Below the pieces are notes generated by a model. It ran no database searches, had not been told where the DNA came from, and saw only the letters and a program-made list of their open reading frames with translations. DNA of 64,000 nucleotides from NCBI GenBank assembly GCA_033439265.1, contig JAVTVX010000024.1, positions 7,416,001 to 7,480,000 on the forward strand, in the 5' to 3' direction. This document shows, piece after piece, positions 12,001-23,900 of this stretch (position 1 is the stretch's first letter; each line of letters opens with the position of its first letter). A program made the position numbers and the translations under genes. Source of the DNA: Dillenia suffruticosa. Taxonomy: Eukaryota; Streptophyta; Magnoliopsida; Dilleniales; Dilleniaceae.

Positions 12001-12180
12001 CTGAATTCATGTTTTAGACTAGCCCCATTTTTCTATCTTTATGCACATGAAAAAGCAACAGTCTGTACAGAAACATGATTTACTCATAACGCAAAAATTG
12101 CTCATAACCTCTTTCCCGTGAACTGCATATGCTGGTGCATACCCTGCATGGATACTATTCATCATTATTTGAATTGAAAC

Positions 12181-12181
<1 letters not shown>

Positions 12182-12221
<40 letters not shown>

Positions 12222-12250
12222 CCTCCCTCCCTCCCTCCCTCCCTCCCTCC
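12182..12250. repeat. CT and CCCT microsatellites upstream of the first GT14 gene
   Basis: A (CT)n run of about 38 bp followed by a (CCCT)n-like run, 105-175 bp before the likely start codon. Pyrimidine-rich promoter or 5' leader sequence is common in plants; whether this is transcribed is not visible here. Confidence 0.85.
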
Positions 12251-12319
12251 TTATATTTGCATATTGAGCTATTGGCCTTAGCTAAGGAGAGCAGATTTCT
12301 TACTCCTTGTTACGGCATA

Positions 12320-12321
<2 letters not shown>

Positions 12322-12355
<34 letters not shown>
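12322..12355. repeat. GA microsatellite abutting the start codon
   Basis: A (GA)n run ends directly at the ATG of the first GT14 gene. It is in frame with an upstream ATG at 12257 and would encode alternating Arg and Glu if translated. Confidence 0.85.
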
Positions 12356-12360
<5 letters not shown>

Positions 12361-14136
12361 GCGGAATAGAATGTCTGTTTTGGTAAAGGAATTGTCCGTA
12401 CGGATGAAACAAGAGGTTAGAGAAGGGAGTTTCCAAGTCACAACCACTATAATCTTCTGCATATCAATGGCATTTTTCGTGGTTATTCTAGGAATGTTTA
12501 TAAATGATCGTGCTAAGAAACATTTACTCACAGAGGACTTCTACTTTCCTCAAATATACACAATCTCTTCCTTTCCTTCTCAGTCATCATCACCAAAGCT
12601 TTCATTCAGCTCTTCATCTTCTCTTCCCAGGACACCACCATCTACAAGCACGTTACGAGATTGGACAAGTCCTGCAGAACTCTGGCACTCAATGAGCGAT
12701 AAAGAGCTATTGTGGCGGGCATCCATGGTTCCACAAATTGAGGAATTTCCATATAATCAAACTCCGAAAGTGGCATTCATGTTCTTAACAAGAGGAAGAT
12801 TGCCTCTTGGATTGCTGTGGGAGAAGTTCTTTAAGGGATCCGATGGGCTCTTCTCAATCTACTTTCACACTTCACCTGATTTCACTTGGGAGCCTCCGGT
12901 CTCCTCAGTCTTCTACAAGCGTCGAATACCAAGCAAGGTAAAAAGACCCCTTCAAAGGGCAAATCTGATGTTATGGGTCTGGTCTTTAAAAGCCTTTGCA
13001 AGTCACGGGCAAACTTGAGCTTGGGCCATGGTCTAACTCTAACCTGACAGATGGGCTTAACACACCTAGCTTAACGAAATCCGAAATGGCCCAATCTTGG
13101 ACTTGGGTTCTAAGTCATAAGGACCGACTTAGCCTTGTTACGAAACCTAAATTCGCAAGTCTTTTTGCTGTTGGGAGTTGGCATATACTTGAATCTGAAA
13201 TTTATTTATCTTTTTGTTGTATAAAAAATTTGAAACTGAAATCATCAAATTAGGGAAGGGAAGTTTGTATCACTTGGTTGTCCCCTTGAGAACTGAATCT
13301 AAAATTTATGAATTCATTTTAAAATTACTATTAGGTATATCAGTTGTTATTTTGAAAGTAGTACAAGTTTTCTTCATTGTTATTTTGAAAGTAGCACAAG
13401 TTTTCTTCATGCTCTAAAAGTGGAATTTTCGGGGATGCATGAAGCTTAAACTTAGAATTTCAGATTCTTATTGAGTTTTCTATATTTGCAGCCAGTTGAA
13501 TGGGGAAAAACAAGTATGATAGATGCAGAGAGGCGCCTACTAGCCAATGCCCTCCTCGACTTCTCTAATGAGAGATTCATCTTACTCTCCGAAACATGCA
13601 TCCCTCTGTTCAACTTCACCACAATCTACAATTATCTAATCAACTCCAACCAGAGTTTCCTCAGCGTATTCGATGATCCAAGACCAATAGGCCGTGGCCG
13701 CTACAACAAGAGAATGTGGCCAACCATCACAATTGCCGATTGGCGAAAGGGGTCACAATGGTTCGAGGTCCACCGTAAGCTTGCAATCAAGATTGTATCC
13801 GATGTGAAGTACCATCCAATCTTTGTTGAGCATTGCAGACCTCCATGTTATGTGGATGAGCATTACTTAGCAACTTTGGTTAACATGGTGTCTCCTGAAA
13901 TGAGCTCTAATCGGAGCATTACTTGGGTCGATTGGTCCACAGGTGGCTCGCACCCTGTAACATTTGTTAGGAAACATGTCTCGCAAGAGTTCTTGAATAA
14001 GGCTAGATATGGTTCTAATTGTAGTTATAATGGTGAGGTTAGCTATGTTTGTTTTCTTTTTGCAAGGAAGTTTCATCCTAGTACTCTTGGCCCTTTGCTT
14101 AGGATTGCTCCTACATTACTTGGTTTTGACCCTTGA
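12356..14136 (+). CDS. GT14/DUF266 (BC10-like) glycosyltransferase, copy 1
   Basis: Two exons, 12356-12937 and 13492-14136, join in phase 0 (donor gtaaaa, acceptor tttgcag) for a 408-aa protein. The family is plant core-2/I-branching-like glycosyltransferase (Pfam Branch, formerly DUF266), typically Golgi type II membrane proteins related to rice BC10. One membrane segment lies at about 28-49, followed by a Ser/Pro-rich stem and then the catalytic region. That region opens with '[10 protein letters not shown]' and '[14 protein letters not shown]' and includes '[20 protein letters not shown]', 'GRGRYNKRM', '[15 protein letters not shown]', '[12 protein letters not shown]' and '[12 protein letters not shown]'. 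Length fits the family (about 380-420 aa). An in-frame ATG at 12257 would add 33 residues, mostly an Arg-Glu repeat from a GA microsatellite; I prefer 12356. The acceptor substrate is unknown. Confidence 0.88.
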
Positions 14137-17100
14137 AATTGTGCCCTTTTGTTATGTTAGTGATTCTAACGTTACAAAAGTGAAATGAAAACGTTGGAAA
14201 TTGAAGTACCTCTCTCTCTCTCTCTCTCTCGTCTTTTCCTCGTAGTAATGTACTAATACTAAAGTTGCAGGCGACCCGGGATGGGTATAGATGAAACATG
14301 ATGGTTAATTTTTTTTTGCACACCTAAAAAAAAAAAAAAAATGATGGTTAATTTTTTACTCCAATTAGAACTTGGAAGGATTCGTTCTTAACAACTAGCA
14401 GAACAAAGCCATTCACATCGCTCTTGATGCCTGACCGGCGACCTACATTGTCCTATTTATATGTACATATATTAGCGTGAAGTTGAACGAGCAAGAAATA
14501 GGATGCCTTTGGCTAAACTTTTCGAATCTTTCACTTGGGTCACATTTTCTTTTTTATTAACTTTTTTTTTTAATTCTTTTTCTTATATAATCTGGACAAA
14601 GTAGAAAGTGCTTGTATTTTTGTTCAATCTATGATATCGTAATTTTTTTTTCCTAATTAAAAACTATGTAATAAAAATGGGATAAAGTATTCAATCAAAT
14701 GGAGATAGAAATATTACTTTAAAATATTTAATTTAAACTAAATGCTCGTACGTATTAAAGTATTAAAGTATACTTAGGCACAAAAGTTCAACCAAAATAC
14801 CGTCGGATAAAATGCCCTTTTAGGAAAGATTAATTCCAAGCAAAATCTTAATCATATCATTAAAAATATAAATAATTTCTATTTTAAATATTAAAATTAG
14901 TTAACTAATCACCATCACGTAGTAGCATCAAACCATCTTATTATTTAAAAACAGTTTAAAAATGAACTGACGTAATACTTACGTCACATTAATTTATAAT
15001 TTACAATTGACAGATATAATATTAAACGATCAAATCATCTTAATTAAACCCCTTTAACTAAAAATAATTTAAAATTGATTTTAAATAAAATTTATTTATA
15101 TTTTTAATAAAGATTTTTCCTTAATCCCTCTTGAGTTCTTAATAAAAAAGTGAAAAACACGTCAAGTCGAGCACATGATAAAACAACGACAGTCGTAAAA
15201 TTAGGAAGTCTTCGATATCATACATATGGAATGTAAGGTGCGACCATAAGTCATAAATCAAAGAATTTAGAGGTATTTTTCTTTTTCAGGACAGCGGATC
15301 AATCGATATTTAGAATCATATTTTGATTGATACGGTTCTAACGTTATTCGGATTGATTTAGAGAAGAGTCAACTTAACGTAATATTTTTTATTTTTAAAA
15401 TTTGAATTCAAAATTTAATTAAAAGATTTAATATTTTTTATTTATTAGATCGACTTTTCATTTTTAATTTTGAGGTTAACTCGGGGAAGGCAAATGATGT
15501 TGATGCCCCGAAATCTCATGCACGAACCTGTCAAATGGTTGACAAATCCAACCTTTTCATGGGTCAAAGTATGGGAATTGGATTCGAGGGGCCAAAAGGC
15601 TTTTCACCGACGGACTCTTAATTTTTTAATTTGTTGTGAACCAACTTAATTTTTTAATTTCTCACGAAATTGATTGTGATTTGTGACCCTTGCCTATTAT
15701 ATGGTTACACTTATATATTTATATTTCGAATATTCATATTTAAATATTATGTTTAAAAATTAAATTAATTAAAGTGATACTTAATAAATAAAATAAAATA
15801 AATTTTACAAAATATCCAAATGATATGTTGATACTTCAAATTAATATATCGTGATAAAATTTTAATTAAAAATCATTCATAATGAATGCTGATTTGAATT
15901 ATTATTTAATTTTTTTTTATTCATTTTCATATGCTCTTAGTTTTGAAGCGGGTAGAATTTCCCTTTTCCCATTTTTTAATAGGAAGAGGAGACATTGAGA
16001 GGCTCAATTAATTACTTGTGAGAAACATGGTAGACAACTAGAGAGTCAAAGAGGGGAGGAAATTTCCCGGTGGTCCAGTCCATAGCAGAGCATTTGAAGT
16101 CTTAAACCAAACGCGGACTTGTCCTCTGTCATTTACCAACCTCACAGAAATAAATAAATAATCCTTATAAAATACAACTAAACATGATGAAAAAAACAAA
16201 AAACCCTCAAAAAGTACTTTACTATTTCCAATGATGTGAAAATCATTATTTCCACAATGCTTTGTAACTTAAACAAATCATGTGTTGACTATAAACAAAT
16301 CCACCTGACTCAATTTACTACTCAGGTTAAAAAGGGTTATTTCCACAGACTCCAATCACAAGATCAAATCAAAAGTTTCAATTCATTTTAGCAAGGTGAA
16401 TCAGAACATTACCAGATTCAACAAATGATTTGAATGGGATAGCAAGTCAAGAAAGTCATGCCTACTTGGTCTAGAACGCCCATCCGCCTACCCCCTCCCC
16501 GGGGCATACGTTTGGGAGCTCTACAAGTTAATCTCTCGTTCTTCTCTTTATTCATGTTTTCTGTGCCTCTGAAGTCCCAACTAATTTGGCTCATTCTATG
16601 GTTTGCTGGGTTAGCTCACAGGACAAGGTTGCTTTTTCATATTTTTATTGTATAAGAATTTAAATATAAAATTAAAAGAAATTTGTAATGTTGTTTTTTC
16701 ACAAGGTTGCTTTTTCAGATGATTTTAATCAAGGGTGCTCATTTTTTGGGATAAACCATTCACCCACCCAATCTATTATAAAATCTTATTTAATTCAAGG
16801 TAATAAAAATTAGATCGATCGAATGATTTTATAAGATATAAAATTCAGATTAATAATTCAATTTAAAAAATAAAAATTTTTATTCATGATTCGTCCGAAA
16901 CTTGAATAACCCAAATCAATAAAAGTCAAACCATTTATTTAAGTTAATAATTTTATTCTTAAATAAAATTTTTATCCGAGATAGTGATTATGTGAAATTG
17001 ATTCAAATAAATGAAATCTAAACCATTTAACACGAAATTTAATTCGGATAAATTAGTTCAAGTTTCATGTGATTTAGTTCGAATTTTTATTGTATTTTTT

Positions 17101-17467
17101 TAAATCTAAAATCCAAATAATACATGCCCAAATAAACACCCCTAATTTTAATTTATTTGTCCAATTTTTGAGAGGATTTGAACATATTTTAATATCTTAT
17201 TGGTTTTAAATTAATTTCTGTTGGGTCAATCATTTGGGTTTGAAAAAGCATAAAGATTTACATGCGGACATCAGGATTATGCCAGATTATAAACCTCACA
17301 AAAGTTTAGTCTTTCTCCGAGAATTACTGTAGAAGACTTTCTTGGCACTAAAGCATCAAGTTTCTTGTCTAGTTTATAAGAATATATCCTCCCTCTCATA
17401 CAACGCCCTTCAAATTCTAAACCTCTCACAACTTCCAACCCTCTCTTTTCCTCCGTCCCCAGAAGAA
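14137..17467. other. AT-rich spacer and leader between the two GT14 genes
   Basis: About 3.3 kb. It has a CT run at about 14210-14231, several homopolymer runs, and a segment at about 15330-15470 resembling 46745-46890 (see findings). The last 200 bp are pyrimidine-rich and probably the second gene's 5' leader. Short ORFs at 16458 and 17277 show no recognisable family. Confidence 0.6.
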
Positions 17468-19154
17468 ATGAAGAGTGAGAAATATCCAAACCCCATAACT
17501 TCATTGATGAAGCCCCTTAATTCCCATTTTCAGTTTCGGAATTTGCTACCATGTTGTATTTTCTTTGCATTTGGTCTTGCTTTTGGTGTTGTGATTAGTG
17601 TTAATCTCCAAAATTACTCAGTTAGTTTAGAACTCAACAAATCGGGTCCACCAACATCATTACTATTGTCATCATCGTCGTCGTCGTCGTCCTCCTCCTC
17701 CTCCTTATCAACATCATCATCATCAGATGATCTTCAACTTGCCAACGTCACAGTTCACATTGATGGATTGGAAAAGGATTTGACTCTGAAGCCAGCGAGT
17801 GAAATGCACGGATTGGAAAAGGATTTGACTCTGCAGCCAGCGAGTGTCATGCACCACATGGAGGATGAAGAGTTGCTATGGAGAGCTTCAATGGTGCCCA
17901 AGATTCGTGAATTTCCATTGAAGACAGCTCCTAAAGTAGCCTTTATGTTTCTGACAAAAGGGCCTGTTTCTTTAGCTCCTCTATGGGAAAAATTCTTCAA
18001 AGGATATGAAGGTCTTTTTTCAATTTATGTCCATTCAAATCCTTCCTATAATGGATCGGAGCCTGAGGATTCTGTGTTCTATGGCCGTAGAATTCCCAGC
18101 AAGGTCAGTGTCTTCTTTCGAATTTGATTCATATTTGGAGAGGATTTTTCCAAAATAATTGCCAAACCTCAAGGACCTCTGAGATGTCATAAGCCTTAGT
18201 GCTGTACCTTCTGGGTATTATGTGGGATTCGAGAAATATAATTTTTATATTTTATCTTTAAATTTTCACCACATAGGTATTAATACTAATGAATTTTGCG
18301 ATCGAAAAATATTATTTATAAATTAAAATTATAATTACTTGTTAGAAATTTTTAGGTACATAATAATTAATAAATAAAATTTAGAGTAGTCTATTTGACA
18401 AATATACAAGTTTTTGACATTATTTTTTTTCCCTCTATTAGCATCGTTATGGTCATGGCAATGCAGACGTAAGTTTTGAAGTCCCTGTCGACCTAGATTA
18501 GTTTTGGTTTAAATCATTCATCCTTGTGTCCTCCTTTCCTGTGGTTATCAAATTGTTCGTGGGAATGGCCTTCCGAAGAAGATTTTATTAAAAACTAAAC
18601 ACTAAATTCGAGGTAAGATTTTTTGAGAAATTACATTAATGAGGGTTTAATTAGTCATAATTGGTGTTTTCTCCTAATGAAGATGACAGAACAGAGCTTT
18701 TTTTTTTTTCCTCTGAGAAAAGTGTTGCGTTTAGACGGCGAAGAACGAAGAAACATTCAAAAGGGACCTTTGTTGGCCAAAATTAGCAATCAAAGCTGCT
18801 AAATTTTTTGACTTTTTATACAATGAATTAGTTATCACTTTGTGAATGCTTTTTTTTCAGAATAAACCAGGCTTGGTAGCTTATAAAAGACATCACAATA
18901 GGCAAAAATCTACACATGATTCGTTTTACTTTTGAGGGTCATCTCATATGTGGCAAGGTTAGGACCTCCAAGGGCACTAGGGAAACAGCATTTAATGGGT
19001 TGGGGATTGTGACCCAAGGGTAGTCTCATTAACCATCAAGGGCCAAAGATTGAGACAGTTATCCCTTCTGTCACATTTACCTTATTTCTATGCCTCTTTC
19101 CCTTCATATCTAGGCAATCCACTTGGATCACAAAGATTTACACTTTAATTCGAG

Positions 19155-19188
<34 letters not shown>

Positions 19189-19935
19189 ATGTTGGACAAA
19201 CCCACGTGAGATCACAATACGCATGAAAGAAGTTTAGTCCAACCTAAAAAACCTGACATGTTCTCTTCTCACATAATTTCTTTTGGTAAAATGCAGGAAG
19301 TTAACTGGGGGAATGTAAACATGGTTGAAGCCGAGAGACGCCTACTAGCCAGTGCACTTTTGGACCACTCAAACCAGCGCTTTGTTCTCCTCTCGGAAAC
19401 TTGCATTCCATTGTTCAATTTCAACTTCACCTACACTTACCTCATGAAATCTGGAAAGATTTTTGTGGAGGCATATGACCTACCTGGTCCAGTTGGTCGT
19501 GGCCGATATCATCCAAAAATGGGGCCCTTGATCAAGATCGATCAATGGCGAAAAGGGTCACAATGGTTTCAGATAGATCGCGAGTTAGCCCTAGAGATCA
19601 TATCTGATAACTTATATTTTGGCAAATTTCAGAGGTACTGCAAAGGGCAATGTTATGCAGATGAGCATTACATACCAACTTATGTGAGCATAAAGTTTTG
19701 GAAGAGGAACGCAAATCGGACTCTCACTTGGGTGGATTGGTCCAGAGGAGGACCACATCCAGCTAGGTTCATGAGGACAGATGTGACACCAGAGTTTCTA
19801 AAGAAATTGAGGAGTGAGAATAGTTGTGAGTACAATGGGATGCCGAACGCCACTTGCTTCTTGTTTGCAAGGAAGTTTTTGCCTCATTCTTTGCAGAGGC
19901 TTTTGTTATTTGCACCAAAAGTGTTGCGATTTTAA
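17468..19935 (+). CDS. GT14/DUF266 (BC10-like) glycosyltransferase, copy 2
   Basis: Two exons, 17468-18103 and 19297-19935, join in phase 0 (donor gtcagt, acceptor atgcag) for a 424-aa protein. The intron sits after the same 'RRIPSK' codon as in copy 1. A membrane segment lies near residues 28-45, followed by a long serine homopolymer and a duplicated 15-residue block ('GLEKDLTL' twice, 45 bp apart) in the stem. Catalytic-region blocks match copy 1: '[16 protein letters not shown]', '[19 protein letters not shown]', '[20 protein letters not shown]', '[11 protein letters not shown]', '[17 protein letters not shown]', '[11 protein letters not shown]' and '[12 protein letters not shown]'. The start at 17468 avoids an improbable 42-residue extension from 17342. 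Likely a Golgi type II glycosyltransferase and tandem paralogue of copy 1; substrate unknown. Confidence 0.88.
17765..17850 (+). repeat. 45-bp in-frame tandem duplication in the stem region
   Basis: ggattggaaaaggatttgac starts at 17765 and again at 17810, with only a few mismatches across the 45-bp unit. The unit is 15 codons, so the frame is kept. Confidence 0.9.
18104..19296 (+). other. Intron of GT14 copy 2
   Basis: An 1193-bp GT-AG intron holding an A homopolymer at about 19155-19187. No transposon proteins were recognised. The copy 1 intron is 554 bp, so copy 2's has expanded or copy 1's has shrunk. Confidence 0.75.
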
Positions 19936-20979
19936 TCCATAGATTATTAGGGCAAGTTTCATTTTGGGTAACAACCCCACGTACTTGATTTAGGATCTCT
20001 ATTTTCCCTCCCTTCCAAAAGTGGAAATATTGTGATTAAATTCTTTTGTTAAAGTCAAATTAACTTGTAAATTTTGAAGAAATGCAATAAAATGTTTTTT
20101 GCAAGATATCACTTAATGTGCACAATGGTTAATTTTTGTTTGGACATTGTCACATTTTGATACTCTTCTAGTCCATCTCCACGTGGCCAGTGGTTTGAAA
20201 TAAGATCATGTGAGGCCCCCAAAAGGGTGTGCGGTGTCCTCTGACGAAGGACATGCCAATTTCTTAGCTGCCATCTGATTTGATAGGAGGGACTCATTGA
20301 GACCCTCAGTCAAAATAAGCCAACTCAATCTACTAAACAGTGAAGAAGCAAGCCAACGTATGACCCGGTCAAAACTGCCTTTGAAGGGTAGAGCACAAAT
20401 CTAACTTCACAATGAATGAGATATCTTTTGTTTTGAGCCCCATACATCACTTGCCGGAACTCGGTTATGGATTGAAACCTTATCCTTGTCCACTTGTGCA
20501 ACTTGAAAAACTAAAATAGAAAGTTTCTTTCAAGTAGAGGACGAGGAGAATCCATACTTAAATAGAAAAACATATGCTGAAGTCCAATGTCGATGACATT
20601 CGTAGCAGGAAAAATTCGAACATTGAACATATCCTGCAAAAGTCCTTTTTTTTTAATTTAATGAAAGTCAGTTCAAATGTCATTCTCCCTAAGGATCAAG
20701 GATAGGCTTCTTCTAGAAGATAAAATTCATGAATGTGGATTCCCAGTTGATTCTGGATTTTGTACATCCTCAACATTTTAACTCGAATCCATTGGAACAA
20801 TTTTCTAAGTCGATTTTGACAAACAGAATGCTAAAACAACCTTTCTGCAGTGTAGGCCTTCCTCATATCAACCACCCCTAAGAAACTCTAATTAAAAGAT
20901 TTTTTAGGACAAAAAGAGAACTTGGGACAAACAACTATGGCATTACATTAGTAAAGATACAAGCCAATGGCAATAGGGT
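19936..20979. other. Convergent spacer between GT14 copy 2 and the LRR kinase
   Basis: About 1 kb carrying the 3' ends of two facing genes. I see no further gene; the ORF at 20109-20297 (minus) has no recognisable similarity. Confidence 0.6.
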
Positions 20980-23900
20980 TCAGTGACTTGTCCCGCAAGT
21001 ATCTTCACTAACAGATGGTGACTCTAAGACAGAATAAATGGTATCGTGTGAGGGTGAGACCTCGACGCCCCTTATCTCTTCGATCATCTTAACCACATAG
21101 CTCACTTTAGGCCGTTGATCTGGTGAAGCGGATGTGCAAGTCATGGCGATTTGCAGCAATGCCACCATTTCCTCTTCAATGTCCTTGTACCTCATCAGTT
21201 CCAAGTCAAAAACCTCAGCCGTCCATTCCTCTCTCACCACTGATTGGACCCACCTAGGGAGATCCACAACTCCGCCGTATCCACTAGCAATTCCACCGTT
21301 CTCCATTGCTGAAGGGTACTTTCCAGTAAGCAGTTCTAATAGTAGTACGCCGAATGAGTAAACATCAGCTTTCTGAGTCATCTTTCGAGTGTCCATAGCT
21401 TCAGGAGCACGGTAACCATTTGATCTTGGAGCAGGAGCAGGTGAACCAAAGACTGAGAGACCAAAATCTGAGACTCGTGCATTACCAGACTTGTCTATGA
21501 GTATGTTGGTAGACTTTATATTGCCGTGGGTGAGTCTTAGGGTCTTGCAGGAATGGTGAATAAAGGCCAGTCCTCGAGCAGCTCCAGATGCTATTCTCAG
21601 TCTTGTATTCCAATCCAGAGGTGTTCGACCAGGTCCACGGTTGCCTGTTCAGTCAAATACTTGGCTATGAAATTTTCAAAATTGCAGAAGAAAATACTAA
21701 AAGAATCACGTAAACTTTAATGCTTTCATGAAAAAGTAAGATGCAAGATAAAGGGATCTGATTCATGCCGCCTGAAAACCTAAAGCCGGTTTCATCTATA
21801 TTTTGAAACAGAGAAGGAAAGGACCAAAGAATATGGTCCCACAGCTAAGGAAGATGCTGGACAAACAAAATTCATTCACATCTCTAGAACCATGATGAAT
21901 TCTTCCAGAAGTAATGCGCAAGCAACTTTACAGCCAAACAAAGGCGCTGGTAATGCTGTTTATTGCCCGATTTCCGACATGAATTTGGAAGCTTCATAAG
22001 AATTTATCCATAATTGATACTACATTCTGCAAAGCAAATAAGGCTACAAGCAGAACCAGACATGATCAAACATGACTTTCACAACCTAGGTCCCCCAAGA
22101 AAGGTGGGAAAAAGGCACTATATTTAACAGTGATTATCGGTTGACTGGTTGCATACAGAACAAACAACACCTAAAATTTCAATAAATAAAAAAGTTGAAC
22201 ATTAGAGGAATTCATTATTCGCTGCATTGAACAAATGATGCACATAAATGCAGGCAAACATAACACTAGCTACCACAAATGACATACCAAAGCATGTCAT
22301 TAGAAGCGTTCATGCTGGTACAATCTTAACATAAACATTATGATTAGAATACTGTTGCAAACCAAACTTCAATGCACAAGCCACATCACTACTAATAACT
22401 ATACTATTCTTCTAAACCTAAGCATGCAAACATCAGACTGTTGCAAACCAAACTCTAATGCACGCGCCGCAGAACTACTAATAACCATTCTATTCTTCTA
22501 ACCTATGTCTGCAGACATTAGACTTGTGTGTACATAGAAATAGGCAATCTTCCCAAAACAAGGATCGAACAACTGTCTTCTAACAACTACCACCCACAGG
22601 ACCCTAAGTTTTAAGTTGAAAATGTGACAACCAAGAAAAAGAAATACAAAAGAAAATGAATTCATTAATAAAAAAAAAAAGACCAAGAACAATAGCATCT
22701 AGGTTCAGGACTCAATGGCAAGGTCGTGATTGTATAACCATTAACTAAGGAGGATACTCAAACTTGGGGCCTAGAAAAGAAAGAGCTGAGTAGAGTTGGA
22801 AGCTAATATGAAATGTAATCATTCTTCAATCCCGGTGCATATTGATATGCATGTGGTTAGCGACCGTTGCATGGATGTGAAACAACATTGTAGAAAATTG
22901 GAGCCATTGGAACCCAATGGTATTGGGGTTGTTAGAAAAACTCTTTCAAATAATTCTTCTTATCTTTGTTATGCTGGAGACAGGATAGCAACATTTCAAG
23001 TCCAAAGGCCTACACAAAAAAAAAGGCTCCTAATCCTGCCAAAAAGAACTTGACCCCATAACCAAATCGAGAAACGGGCCAAGCCCCAACTATTAATTCT
23101 AACAAACAAATGACAAATGAAGCAAGTCCAATTCAACATGTGGGCCTCCAATAAAATAATAAGCAATTCATAACCATATACTAGTGGCTAGCATCAATTA
23201 GCTAGGAACCTCCTCATGGGTGAACAGTCATATCCAACTCAGAGTGTAGCAGACGAGAAAATTGGTGGGGCTTCCTCAATGTGCCCACAAATAACGTCAA
23301 AAACCGAGGCAAAATACACTCAGCTCAGACTAGACACAAACTCTGCATAAATCAAAACCTTATGTCTCAACAAGAAAATTAAAATCACTTACATAAATGT
23401 GTCAAAAACATGTACCAACCCTCACAACAGAAGTGCTTTTGGAACATAGCAAGAGGGTCTAAATCATCACTCCAATCAACCCAGAAAAAAATTGCCCACT
23501 ATTAGCACCAAATCAACTACCCCAATTATTTATAACCATTTTTTCCTCACTATCAACAATCCAATTATGACAATCCACACCAAAAGTTCTTGTGGTGGAC
23601 CCTTCTATGGACGTCACATGAACCCCAACCCCTAAACTAGTGCACTACACTACATTACACTCATAACTGCTCCCCAACCTAATTCACCCACACAATATCC
23701 TTAAATGGACACCAGGTGGAAAAAAGCCCGCAGAGTCAATATTCACAAATAAGTCAAGCACATGCCAATAAAAAAAATAAAAAATAAATACTTTTGTTTT
23801 TTCTTCTTGTAAAAATCAAAGACGTACCATGAAGAAGCCAGAACAAGCTACCATTAGGCATGTAGTCATAGACCAATAACTTCTCATTTCGAGCAAAATA

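Noticed and set aside
22796..23053. 85-codon plus ORF in the LRR kinase intron
   Set aside because: No family similarity, inside a well-supported intron on the opposite strand.
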